From positions 1 through 59,893 of the forward strand of contig NZ_JACJSI010000041.1 of assembly GCF_014698065.1 (NCBI RefSeq): DNA of 59,893 nucleotides, written 5' to 3'. This stretch comes from Nostoc flagelliforme FACHB-838. GTDB lineage: Bacteria; Cyanobacteriota; Cyanobacteriia; Cyanobacteriales; Nostocaceae. Positions within the stretch are counted from its first letter, which is position 1. Every line of letters begins with the position of its first letter. Of this stretch, positions 9,640 to 18,124 are shown piece by piece. The notes below the pieces were generated by a model that did not search any database, was not told the origin of the DNA, and saw only the letters and a program-made list of their open reading frames with translations. The position numbers were made by a program, and so were the translations under genes.

Positions 9640-9755
9640 TATAGAGGCAAAGTGCGCCTCCGCGGATTAAGTCCAAATTAAGGGTTTGAAACCCACGGAG
9701 GTGGGTTTTGTTTGTGTAGACGCGGTTTCTAACCGCCCGTTTCGCTGATTTATTT
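9640..9755. repeat. Dispersed intergenic repeat
   Basis: The gap before the aldolase gene holds a repeat-like segment with GGCAAAGTGCGCCTCCGCGG, a short hairpin AACCCACGGAGGTGGGTT at about 9690-9707 and GACGCGGTTTCTAACCGCC. This composition resembles dispersed intergenic elements of Nostoc-type genomes. It encodes nothing and might form structure in the leader of the next gene. Confidence 0.4.
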
Positions 9756-9767
9756 TGGAGAATTAAA

Positions 9768-10715
9768 ATGACCCAACAAGTAAAAGAAATTCTGAGTTGG
9801 TACGGCAGCGATAACCCAGGAACACTAACCAACTTGGCACGACTACTCAATCATGGTAAGTTAGCAGGTACTGGTAAACTTGTTATCCTACCTGTTGATC
9901 AAGGGTTTGAACATGGACCAGCCCGTAGTTTTGCCGCTAACCCACTTGCCTACGACCCTCATTATCATTTTGAGTTAGCAATTGAATCAGGCTGCAACGC
10001 TTATGCGGCTCCTTTAGGATTTCTAGAGGCGGGTGCAAGAGAGTTTGCGGGTAATATTCCTCTTATTTTGAAAGTTAACGACCATGATGTGCTGATAGAT
10101 GAAAAAGACCCCAATCAAGCTTTGACTGCGAGTGTTCAAGATGCTTTAAGACTGGGTTGTGTAGGGATTGGTTTTACTATCTATCCTGGCTCAACTTATC
10201 GATTGGAGTTGTATGAACAAATTCGCGGCTATGCTGAAGAGGCAAAACGTCATGGCTTAGTAGTAATTATCTGGTCTTACCCACGTGGCTCTGGTCTGAG
10301 CAAAGCGGGAGAAACTGCAATTGACGTGACGAGCTATGCTGCTCACATTGCTGCCCAACTTGGTGCCCACATTATTAAGGTGAAGCTACCAACTGCTCAT
10401 ATTGAGCAAGAAGCAGCCCGTAAAGTCTATGAAAAAGAGCAAATTCCAATTGCCACTCTCAACGAACGAGTTTGGCATATTGTCCAATGTACGTTCAATC
10501 GTCGGCGAATCGTAATTTTTTCGGGTGGACCTACTGAAAGTGATGATGTTTTACTTGATGAGATTCGTGCTATTCACAAGGGTGGCGGATTTGGCTCTAT
10601 CATCGGACGCAATTCATTTCAACGTTCTCAACCAGATGCATTACGGCTACTGGCTGCAATTATGGATATTTACCGTGATGAATTCGCTCAAATTCCGACT
10701 CCAGTCCTTGCCTAG
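9768..10715 (+). CDS. fbaB: Class I fructose-bisphosphate aldolase, DhnA type
   Basis: 315 residues of the archaeal/DhnA-type class I aldolase family. Visible marks are VILPVDQGFEHGP near the N-terminus, the barrel segment LILKVNDHDVL, the strand ahead of the active centre HIIKVKLPTAHIE (candidate Schiff-base Lys), and the phosphate-binding end IFSGGP followed by GGGFGSIIGRN. The enzyme splits fructose-1,6-bisphosphate to the two triose phosphates without a metal. It complements the upstream genes by feeding triose phosphate back to hexose phosphate. ATG 9768 is preceded by TTTTGGAGAATTAAA, a good ribosome-binding site. Cytosolic. Confidence 0.88.
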   Translation: MTQQVKEILSWYGSDNPGTLTNLARLLNHGKLAGTGKLVILPVDQGFEHGPARSFAANPLAYDPHYHFELAIESGCNAYAAPLGFLEAGAREFAGNIPLILKVNDHDVLIDEKDPNQALTASVQDALRLGCVGIGFTIYPGSTYRLELYEQIRGYAEEAKRHGLVVIIWSYPRGSGLSKAGETAIDVTSYAAHIAAQLGAHIIKVKLPTAHIEQEAARKVYEKEQIPIATLNERVWHIVQCTFNRRRIVIFSGGPTESDDVLLDEIRAIHKGGGFGSIIGRNSFQRSQPDALRLLAAIMDIYRDEFAQIPTPVLA

Positions 10716-10952
10716 CGGTTCATACTGCAAAAGTTTCCGCTCAAGAGTAGAAGTTTTATTTCAACATTGTAATGTGCTATTGGGCTCCGATTTGATTTTT
10801 AAAGCGTATAGAGAATAGAATGTCCGCTTGATCGAGATTTTATCTGAAATCCTGTTCAGAAATTAGACAGGAGTCCTATATCTAACGTGAGTTCGGGATC
10901 ACAAAGGGGGCAAAACAGGCAGGCTAAAAATACTAAATTCTCATCCATCTGC

Positions 10953-11115
10953 TTGCCTGACTTTTCACGGGAAGTCCTCAAGCCCCTAAAAAGCGTGGCT
11001 TTTTCCACAGGCTGATTATCAATAATTTTGAGTTAATGAGAATACCCAACGGAGAAATCAGGGCTTGAGAAACCATCAAAATGACCTTTTCCACATGCGG
11101 TGAAAAGTCAGGCAA
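10953..11115. repeat. MITE-like element with perfect 16-bp inverted ends
   Basis: TTGCCTGACTTTTCAC at 10953-10968 and its exact reverse complement GTGAAAAGTCAGGCAA at 11100-11115 bound a 163-bp non-coding segment. A second nested inverted pair, CTCAAGCCC at 10977-10985 and GGGCTTGAG at 11061-11069, lies inside. No target-site duplication is obvious. It occupies most of the 520-bp gap between the aldolase and the EthD-like gene. Confidence 0.6.
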
Positions 11116-11235
11116 AACTTCAGGTTATATCTAGCGATCACTACCTAATTTGCAGTCTAACTTGTTACCACTGCTAACATAAACACCAGCATTAGATGTG
11201 ACTTTAACTACGTTTGTATTACTAGGAGATGAACT

Positions 11236-12162
11236 ATGACAAAGGTTAATTACTCAGCAAATGATAAAGATGTGACAACACTATATATACTTCTTAAAAA
11301 GAGAGAAGAAATAGATTGGCAAACATTCTATAGCTATTGGAAAAATGTGCATGGTCCAGTAAGTGCAAGGCTACCAGGTCAATACCAATATTGGCAGTAC
11401 CACTTGAGTAATAATCGAGGTAATATTTGGCCAAGCATTGATGGGGTAGAATACAAAATTTCAGAGCAAGAACAGTTGGATGGAATAGCAGAATTGACGT
11501 TTGTATCACAAGAGAACTTTCAAACCTGGATTAATACTGCTGCTATTCTTGATTCTGATCAGCAGAACTTTGTTAGTAAAGCTGTTATGTATCTAACAAC
11601 TCATGGTAATTCTAAAACATATGTTAACAACATAGAAAATAGTTCTCCAATCGGCAAGATAAATGCAATTAAATTTCATGTTATGCTCAAAAAGGCAAAT
11701 GATATCACTGTTGATGAGTTTCGTAAATATCTGGTGAATGATACATTTGCTGAATCTTTTTGGAAAAGTGATTTAGTTCTTAAGTTTAAATTGCATCTAC
11801 TTGAGGAGCATGACAATTCACTTCCACCAGCACCTGGAGTTTCTCATCACGAACCATTAGAAAAGCAATATCAAGCAGCATTTGAAATTGCCTTTAAAAA
11901 TTCGATGGACATGGAAAGTTTCCTTAATTCAGAAGCATATACTTCTATAGTAAAAGACTACAGAAAGTATATAAAGCAATCTGCAACTTTTTTAGAACAG
12001 GGTACTTACACCTTTGTCAATAACGGTGAGTTAACTCTAGCTGGACAAAGAACTTCTACAGTAGCGGAACTTATCACAAATCTGGGTGCAACCAATCAAA
12101 CGCAAGACAAGATACTCAATCTTATGCTTGGCAACCAACGTGCTATATCTACAATCTTATAA
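11236..12162 (+). CDS. Double EthD-like (dimeric alpha/beta barrel) protein
   Basis: 308 residues with two related halves. The first has TLYILLKKREEIDWQTFYSYW followed by HGPVSARLPG and TFVSQENFQTW. The second has FHVMLKKANDITVDEFRKYL and AFEIAFKNSMDMESFLNSEAY. This is the ferredoxin-like alpha/beta-barrel layout of EthD proteins, which often act as accessory factors or small enzymes near oxygenases and hydrolases. ATG 11236 has AGGAG eight bases upstream. A DUF1400 hydrolase follows by 20 bp, so the two are probably an operon. The reaction is unknown. Confidence 0.65.
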   Translation: MTKVNYSANDKDVTTLYILLKKREEIDWQTFYSYWKNVHGPVSARLPGQYQYWQYHLSNNRGNIWPSIDGVEYKISEQEQLDGIAELTFVSQENFQTWINTAAILDSDQQNFVSKAVMYLTTHGNSKTYVNNIENSSPIGKINAIKFHVMLKKANDITVDEFRKYLVNDTFAESFWKSDLVLKFKLHLLEEHDNSLPPAPGVSHHEPLEKQYQAAFEIAFKNSMDMESFLNSEAYTSIVKDYRKYIKQSATFLEQGTYTFVNNGELTLAGQRTSTVAELITNLGATNQTQDKILNLMLGNQRAISTIL

Positions 12163-12182
12163 ATCCCATCCCGTAAATCCTT

Positions 12183-13853
12183 ATGTTAAAAAAAACTCTC
12201 GCCTACTTCTTTGGCATTATCTCCAGTATTGCCATCAGTACCCCTGTATTAGGAGCAGACCGCATTGAATTCAATTATCCGCCCTTTGGTGACTTTAATA
12301 TTGCCACAAAAGATTTAGAAGTGTTTGTCAACGAAGGCGAAATTACCAAAGACTTTGCCTTTTATGCCAATCGTACTAACCCAGAGCAATTAGCTCAAAT
12401 ACGGAAGATGCTCAGAACTAAATTCCAATTTTCTCCCGTTTTTGTATCGCAATTTACCTATTCTCCTATTGGTGTAAAAATACTGCAACGCTTTGGTGAA
12501 TTATTGCAAACACCAAGCAGACAAAATGGTTTTTATGCCCTCCGTTCTGCCTTAATATTATCTGCCGCCAGTCCTGATGGATTGACTTTAGTTAATATCA
12601 TAAAAAACTATTCTACTTCCAGCATTCGCCTGGATTTTTCAGAAAGTATGCAGATAATGGGACAGTTATCAGATCTGTTGCAAAAAAGAGATTTAGTTAT
12701 TTCTAAAATACAGCAGATAGCAGATAAAGAAGCTGCTAATTTGCTACCAATAGATTTTGCTCAAAAACCAGATATTCGCAAATCTGGTGAATTTAACATC
12801 GAAAAAATTATCTTAACCTTACAAAATTATTCTCGTGATGGGCACTCAGGAAGTGTTTTAGAACGGAAATATGATGTTGATGTTTACTTACCCAAACCGA
12901 AATCAGGAACAACATCAGAACCTTACCCGGTAATTGTGATTTCTCACGGTTTGGCAGAAGACCGTAATAGTTTTGTTTATATAGCTAAACATTTAGCGTC
13001 ATACGGCTTTGTCGTCGCTGCTCTTGACCATCCCGTTGCTAACTCCAAACAATTTCAACAATTTTTAGCAGGGTTTGATGGGCCTCCCAAAGCCACAGAA
13101 TTAATTGACCGTTCTTTGGATGTCAAATACCTCTTAGATCAACTCCAACATCTTTCCAAGACTGACCCCAGATTTCAAAATAAGTTAAATCTGCAACAAG
13201 TCGGTTTAATTGGACATTCGCTTGGCGGTTATACATCTCTAGCATTAGCTGGAGGAACCTTTGATTTTGAGAACATTCATAAAGACTGCAATCCAAATCG
13301 TTCTTTAAATTTGTCAACTTTTCTACAATGTCGTGCTAACGACCTCAAACCTGACAACTATCCCATCAAAGACGATCGCATTAAAGCGATTATGGTCATG
13401 AATCCCTTGAATAGCACTTTGTTGGGTGAAAAAGGAATCAGTAAAATATTAGTGCCAGTGATTATGGTGGCTGGAAGTCATGATATATTTACCCCCGCAG
13501 TTCCCGAACAAATTCGACCTTTTACCAAATTATCTAGCAAAGACAAATACTTGGCTATCATTGAGAACGCTACTCACTTCTCTGTAGAATCAGACTTATC
13601 ACTCAGCCCAAGAGCTATCCCTGTACCGCAAGAATTGTTGGGTCCCGATAGAAAAAGTGTTTATTCTTATATGAATGCCTTAGGAGTTGCCTTTTTCAAA
13701 ACGCATCTTTGCAATCAAGAAGAATATCGTCTTCACCTGAGCGCTTCTTATGCTCAATTTATCAGTCAAGCACCCTTAAACTTGAGCCTAGTGGATTCTG
13801 GTAGCAAAGAAGCAATCTCTCAACTATTAAATTGGGTTTACCAAACTCCATAG
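12183..13853 (+). CDS. Exported alpha/beta hydrolase with DUF1400 domain
   Basis: 556 residues. A signal peptide (MLKKTLAYFFGIISSIAIS, cleavage likely after VLGA) leads into a DUF1400 region, roughly 25-170, with helical repeats typical of cyanobacterial hydrolases. The alpha/beta hydrolase core follows: PVIVISHGLAEDR (oxyanion region), the nucleophile elbow VGLIGHSLGGYTS with Ser, and the acid/His region GSHDIFTP to ENATHFSV. Likely a lipase/esterase working in the periplasm or outside; the substrate is unknown. It follows the EthD-like gene closely. No good ribosome-binding site precedes ATG 12183, so coupling to the upstream gene is possible. Confidence 0.8.
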   Translation: MLKKTLAYFFGIISSIAISTPVLGADRIEFNYPPFGDFNIATKDLEVFVNEGEITKDFAFYANRTNPEQLAQIRKMLRTKFQFSPVFVSQFTYSPIGVKILQRFGELLQTPSRQNGFYALRSALILSAASPDGLTLVNIIKNYSTSSIRLDFSESMQIMGQLSDLLQKRDLVISKIQQIADKEAANLLPIDFAQKPDIRKSGEFNIEKIILTLQNYSRDGHSGSVLERKYDVDVYLPKPKSGTTSEPYPVIVISHGLAEDRNSFVYIAKHLASYGFVVAALDHPVANSKQFQQFLAGFDGPPKATELIDRSLDVKYLLDQLQHLSKTDPRFQNKLNLQQVGLIGHSLGGYTSLALAGGTFDFENIHKDCNPNRSLNLSTFLQCRANDLKPDNYPIKDDRIKAIMVMNPLNSTLLGEKGISKILVPVIMVAGSHDIFTPAVPEQIRPFTKLSSKDKYLAIIENATHFSVESDLSLSPRAIPVPQELLGPDRKSVYSYMNALGVAFFKTHLCNQEEYRLHLSASYAQFISQAPLNLSLVDSGSKEAISQLLNWVYQTP

Positions 13854-14150
13854 GTCAGTGGATTGAGAATAAACTCAAGTTAGAGGCTATTTATAAAGTA
13901 AATCTAACCTTTACTCAATACCTTTGCCACTGTCAAGAAACAACTTTTACAATTTGCCACCTAAAAAGCTTACAGAGAAAGCATTTCTAACTAAAAAGAA
14001 GGAAGGTTGTTTCGTGACAAGCTCTAACCGCCTTCTCTGCGAGAGGCTTCCGCCAACGCACAGTGGCTCGTAGAGAAGACGCCAAGAGCGCCAATAAAAG
14101 GAAGAGAAGCTTTCACAAATGATCTAGGAGTGCTATATCAAGTGTGAAGA
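13854..14150. repeat. Intergenic region with palindromic cyanobacterial repeat
   Basis: Between two convergent genes. It contains CTTCTCTGCGAGAGGCTTCC and CTCGTAGAGAAG around 14030-14080, which resemble the segment CCTTCTCTACGAGAGGCTTC at about 58250. Such self-complementary repeats are frequent between genes in this lineage. No gene or clear terminator was seen. Confidence 0.4.
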
Positions 14151-14624
14151 TTATAGTATTTCAACACCATATTTTGGACCTACTTCACGCATCTTTTTAA
14201 TTTGCTCTTCGAGCGGGATAGGTACGGGCGTATCTTTGTCTTTCACTAAATAGCCTACTTCCTCAAAAAAGTTCTCCAACCCCGCAGGAATAGCTGTTGT
14301 GAAAGTTCTTGCCGGTGTCGTGCCTACATTTTTAAAGGAATGAGGAATACCTTTGGGTGCATGAACAAAGCTACCAGCTGACAAAACTATATTTTGATCT
14401 CCAACCTGGAACAATAACTCCCCCTCTAAGATATAGAATGTCTCGTCTTCCCGATGATGAATGTGAGGTGGAGATCCATGTTGGGGCGGAATGAAAAACT
14501 CAAATGTTGAATAGGCTCCGCCAGTATCTTCGCTAACTGCTTTAAAAGTGTATGTGTCTCCCACGACTGAGTAAACAAGACTTTCGCCTGCTGGTGACAC
14601 TACTGGGTTAGTATTGCTTTCCAA
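14151..14624 (-). CDS. Cupin-domain protein
   Basis: 157 residues with the two cupin motifs: PPHIHHREDETFYILEGE (motif 1, with metal-binding His, His, Glu) and HAPKGIPHSFKN (motif 2, with the last His). It is a single-domain cupin, probably binding one metal, and could be an oxygenase, isomerase or sensor. The start is TTG at 14624, chosen because AAGGAG lies at the right distance in front of it and no ATG fits. It shares its strand with the epoxide-hydrolase-like and SDR genes upstream, suggesting a small catabolic or detoxifying set. Confidence 0.8.
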   Translation of the reverse strand: MESNTNPVVSPAGESLVYSVVGDTYTFKAVSEDTGGAYSTFEFFIPPQHGSPPHIHHREDETFYILEGELLFQVGDQNIVLSAGSFVHAPKGIPHSFKNVGTTPARTFTTAIPAGLENFFEEVGYLVKDKDTPVPIPLEEQIKKMREVGPKYGVEIL

Positions 14625-14772
14625 TGTACTTCTCCTTTATACTAAATTTTTTCAAAATGTAAATTGTTCGCAAGTGCTATACATACTTGGCAGTACCTGT
14701 TCACAAGTAGTTTATGAACCTTGACTGCAAGCTAAATTATCAATACTTTGTGCAGGGGTCACAAACCTAGAA

Positions 14773-15681
14773 TTAAGATTTGTAATCCTCGCCAAAGAAC
14801 TGGAGCAGCTGTTCAATCAGGTACTCTGGACGTTCTTCAGGAATAAAATGTCCGCAGCCTTCAATAACTGTACCGCGAACATCCTCAGCAACTGCCTGCA
14901 TTGCCTTAATTGGGCGATCGCCTAAACCGTGGGAAGCTCCTAGAACTAGTACTGGCATTTTGAGTTTTGTCTTGGCATTTTCTTTATTTTGTTGCACTGA
15001 CTCATAAATAGCGCGGTAAAGTCCAAGAGAACTGCGTACTGCTCCTGGTGCAGAATACCAACGAACATACTCGTCGATTTCAGCCTCAGAGATTCCAGAC
15101 GGGTTATAAGAAAACTTATTGAAAAAGTAGGAAATGAATATCCGTTCTCTGCCTGCAATAAGTGCCTCTGGGAGATCAGGTACAGCATTAAAGTTAAAAT
15201 GCCAAATTCCGCCACCTTGTCGGGAGGTTTCTGAGGAATACCCGGCTAGGTCTTCCCAGCCGAACCCTGGAAGCGTTGCATCAAGGTTTACAAATCTACG
15301 TACATCTTCTGGATGAGCAGATGCATAGGCGTAGTTTACTGGGACACCCCAATCAGACCCAGCTAAAAAAATCCGCTCAAAACCGAGAGAATGGACTAAT
15401 TGGTAAATATCTTCAGCTTCGGTACGGCTATCGTAACCAGTTGCTGGCTTGGAAGAGTCACCAAAGCCACGAATGTCAACTGCAATCACAGTATAGTGTT
15501 CAGCTAAGGCTGGCATAACTTTATGCCACTGATACCAAGTATGTGGCCAACCATGCAACAAAACTATTGGATCGCCTTTGCCACCTATTACGTAGTGCAG
15601 ACGTATCCCGTTCACAAAAGCATATTGATGGGTAAATTTCGCTTCGAGAGTCGTTTTGATATCTGCTAAATAACTTGTCAT
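14773..15681 (-). CDS. Alpha/beta hydrolase, epoxide-hydrolase-like
   Basis: 302 residues. The HGWPHTWYQW oxyanion loop, DIRGFGDSSKP, and the nucleophile elbow LAGSDWGVPVNYAYA (Asp instead of Ser) place it with epoxide hydrolases and haloalkane dehalogenases. The catalytic His is in EGCGHFIPEERPEYL. An aspartate nucleophile would form an ester with an epoxide or haloalkane carbon that water then releases. The HGWP motif favours epoxide hydrolase. ATG 15681 has AAGG about ten bases upstream. It lies about 150 bp after the SDR gene and before the cupin on the same strand. Substrate unknown; cytosolic. Confidence 0.8.
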   Translation of the reverse strand: MTSYLADIKTTLEAKFTHQYAFVNGIRLHYVIGGKGDPIVLLHGWPHTWYQWHKVMPALAEHYTVIAVDIRGFGDSSKPATGYDSRTEAEDIYQLVHSLGFERIFLAGSDWGVPVNYAYASAHPEDVRRFVNLDATLPGFGWEDLAGYSSETSRQGGGIWHFNFNAVPDLPEALIAGRERIFISYFFNKFSYNPSGISEAEIDEYVRWYSAPGAVRSSLGLYRAIYESVQQNKENAKTKLKMPVLVLGASHGLGDRPIKAMQAVAEDVRGTVIEGCGHFIPEERPEYLIEQLLQFFGEDYKS

Positions 15682-15822
15682 GTTTGTACCTTTGTATAAG
15701 AGTGCGTTGATATCTTGTGAACAAAACTGTGATCACACCTTTTGAAGCTTCCTAAGTTTTTTGATTGGATTGTATCAACCATTGTCACTTCTAGGCTTGT
15801 GTCAGAAATATAGGTGAGCAAA

Positions 15823-16650
15823 TTAGTTGATTGCTCCTACACCTCCGCCGTCCACCCGAATATTTGCACCGTTAATGTAATCTGCAAGTGGACTGGCTAA
15901 GTATGCAATCATGTTTGCTATTTCGTCAGGTCGTCCCAGACGACCTGTTGGGTTAGACCAATACTCTTGCATAGCGTGCTTTTCAATGTCTGCCCACTCT
16001 TTACCCCATCCTTTGTGAAGAGCAATTTGATGAAAAATATTTTTTGCTCCTTCGGTTGCAATAAGCCCAGGACTCACCGTGTTGACGGTAATGCCTGTTT
16101 GGAATAACTCCTTTGCAAGACTCACAGTCAGATTTAAAGTTGCAGCTTTTGTAACTTGATAGTTAGGTAAGGAAGCATTAGGCTGAGTGGCTAATCCGCT
16201 AGCAATCTGGATGATACGTCCCCAACCTAGCTGTTTCATTCGGGGTACAAGAAGCTGAATCACCCGCACCATAGAAATCACATTAGTGTTATAAACTTCA
16301 GCCCATTCCTCTGGTTGGCTATTAATCCAGTCCCGGTCTTCGTATGAGCCAGCATTATTGACCAAAATTTCCACACCATCAAGAGTTGATAGTATTTTTT
16401 CAGCCACTTGATTTGCGCCTTCATTGGTTGCTAAATCTCCAATAGCAACAAAAGCTTGCCCACCATCTTTACTAACCTCTTGAGCCACTCTATTAGCTTG
16501 TTCTTCCCTTCGTCCGTGTATGACAACGATCGCACCTTCTTTAGCTAAAGCTTTAGCGATCGCAGCACCAATTCCACTACAACAGCGAGAAGAGGTGTTG
16601 AGTTGGTTGCAAACTAAGGACTGTTGGGAGCTTGGAGAACTGGAGTACAA
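15823..16650 (-). pseudogene. SDR-family oxidoreductase with lost N-terminus
   Basis: Most of a short-chain dehydrogenase is present: GIGAAIAKALAKEGA, NNAG motif in VEILVNNAGSYED, catalytic Ser in IQIASG, YQVTK (Tyr and Lys), and the C-terminal INGANIRVDGGG. The first beta strand and the TGxxxG part of the cofactor loop are missing. The 25 codons before GIG read SSPSSQQSLVCNQLNTSSRC and do not resemble the family, being made of TCCCAACAGTCC-type intergenic repeat. The 5' end has evidently been replaced, so NAD(P) binding is probably lost. The frame to 16650 is open, but I judge the gene broken. The alternative is a very recent 5' rearrangement still yielding protein. Confidence 0.65.
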
Positions 16651-16789
16651 ATTGGGCCAAAATCAGTAGAATATTTTTATAAAAGTAGGAATAAAAAAAG
16701 AACACTCGCTCTGATGCTTCAATTAAACAAAAGAGCGATCGCCTTTATACTTAAGCGAGAGCTTATCGCCCTTACCTCAAAACAAAAAA

Positions 16790-17041
16790 TCACCCCTCAA
16801 TGCCTTTGCCACTCTTGTAGTTCATCGCTCTGGGTTTCCTCTTACCTATAGGGACTACTTTCGATTGCTTGGGAGGTTGTGGCGGACGGCATTTCTCGCA
16901 ATATAGAGGTCGGACACCAAAGGTTTCTCGTTGTGTGGGTTGTTCGCACTGCTTACATACGAAGTTGAAAACACGAGTGTGAATTTCCCGCTTGTGCGCT
17001 CTAACAGTGTACTCTCGGACATCGATTGTTTTGCTGGGCAT
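16790..17041 (-). CDS. Small basic zinc-ribbon protein
   Basis: 83 residues. A central [19 protein letters not shown] and [12 protein letters not shown] give two CxxC pairs about 20 residues apart, so a zinc ribbon. The N-terminus ([16 protein letters not shown]) and C-terminus ([13 protein letters not shown]) are strongly basic, which suits nucleic-acid binding. ATG 17041 is in an otherwise clear context, about 160 bp downstream of the sigma-factor remnant on the same strand. I believe it is a conserved cyanobacterial family, but no function is known to me. Confidence 0.6.
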
Positions 17042-17198
17042 TGATTAGTTTTTTAAGTTGCTATTTATAAATATAGTTTCTTGTTTTTGATTAATAGTAT
17101 AGCCAGAGCATCATCTTCATGATTAAAACAAGGATAATTGCCCTGGGTAAATATTACCTTTACGTCCGCGATGGTAGTAGAGGTGGAAATCATTCTAA

Positions 17199-17708
17199 TT
17201 AATTAAGATACTCCTTAATATCACTTTTTTGACGGCGAAGAATAGAGAGCGCTTTCTGTTCAAGCTGGCAAATTCTTTCTCGGCTTAAGTTAAGGCGTTC
17301 TCCAATTTGAGTTAAGCTCAGTTGATGGCCATTTTCTAGCCCGAAACGTAGGGTTAGTACTTCTCGTTGTATTGGGGCTAAGGACGCTAGCAACTCTTTA
17401 ATATTCTGGTGCATCAATGAAGAATTTAATTCTTCCAAAGGGGAAACATTTTCGTCAGCTAAAAGTTCACTTAATTCGGTATCCTGCTCATTCCCCACTC
17501 GCATTTCTAAAGAAACTAGCTTTCGATCTGCTTGAATATATTCTTGAACCTGCTCTGGTCTTACCTTCAGGGATTCAGCAATTTCTACCACAGTTGGGTT
17601 CCGACCCAAGGACTGGGATAATTCACGCTGTATTTTCTTTATTTTGTTGAGTCTTTCGTTGATATGAATGGGCTCCCTGGTTTGCCGCCTGATAATCTCA
17701 AAATTGAG
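17199..17708 (-). pseudogene. Truncated group 2 sigma-70 factor (regions 3-4 only)
   Basis: The frame is open from 17708 to 17199. It begins at EPIHINERLNKIKKIQREL, i.e. just after region 2.4, and runs through region 3 (SLGRNPTVVEIAESL) into region 4 with LSLTQIGERLNLSRERICQLE. The normal N-terminal part (regions 1.2 and 2, core binding and -10 recognition) is absent: a stop lies just upstream and the DNA switches to an unrelated plus-strand frame near 17700. It therefore cannot act as a normal sigma factor. An internal TTG at 17609 could at most give a region 3-4 fragment. Confidence 0.75.
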
Positions 17709-18015
17709 TCAATGTTGCAGCAATTTACGTCGTCACCAGCGGCGTATTAGTGGGCGGAAATCAACTGTTGAATTGCGTGATTTTGGGCAATATCAGGTTC
17801 TATTCCTTGCTGAGAATGAGAAACAGCTACTTGAACAAATTCAGCAAGTACCTATAGCTGAGTATAAAGCTCAACATCGTAGATTAGCTGTTTCTGAAGC
17901 TCCTCGCCAACAAAAACATCGCCTTCATCGTCATCCAGTTAACACAATACAAGCTTTAGTCGATCAACATACGGAACTTCTTACTGTGCTTGAGTCTCAA
18001 GTCTTGAAATACTAG
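17668..18015 (+). CDS. Unidentified ORF, possibly a mobile-element fragment
   Basis: A 115-codon frame opposite to and overlapping the end of the sigma remnant. The first 15 codons are antisense sigma sequence, so any real gene begins later. The rest is hydrophilic and rich in Arg, Gln and His (LAENEKQLLEQIQQVPIAEY, then HRLHRHPVNTIQALVDQHTE). I do not recognise the family. Its junction with the truncated sigma gene suggests that it arrived in the rearrangement that cut that gene. Confidence 0.25.
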   Translation: MGSLVCRLIISKLSQCCSNLRRHQRRISGRKSTVELRDFGQYQVLFLAENEKQLLEQIQQVPIAEYKAQHRRLAVSEAPRQQKHRLHRHPVNTIQALVDQHTELLTVLESQVLKY

Positions 18016-18124
18016 ATAGCTAGGGGTCAGGTGGGAAAAAGTAGTATTTTTACGCTAGAGATGAAAGTTTTATCTTCTAATAATAGAGTCTGAATAAATT
18101 GGATAATTTATTTTTTAGAGTTCA

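Noticed and set aside
16624..16851. 75-codon plus-strand frame
   Set aside because: Overlaps the 3' end of a better minus-strand zinc-ribbon gene and is built of repeat-like intergenic DNA.
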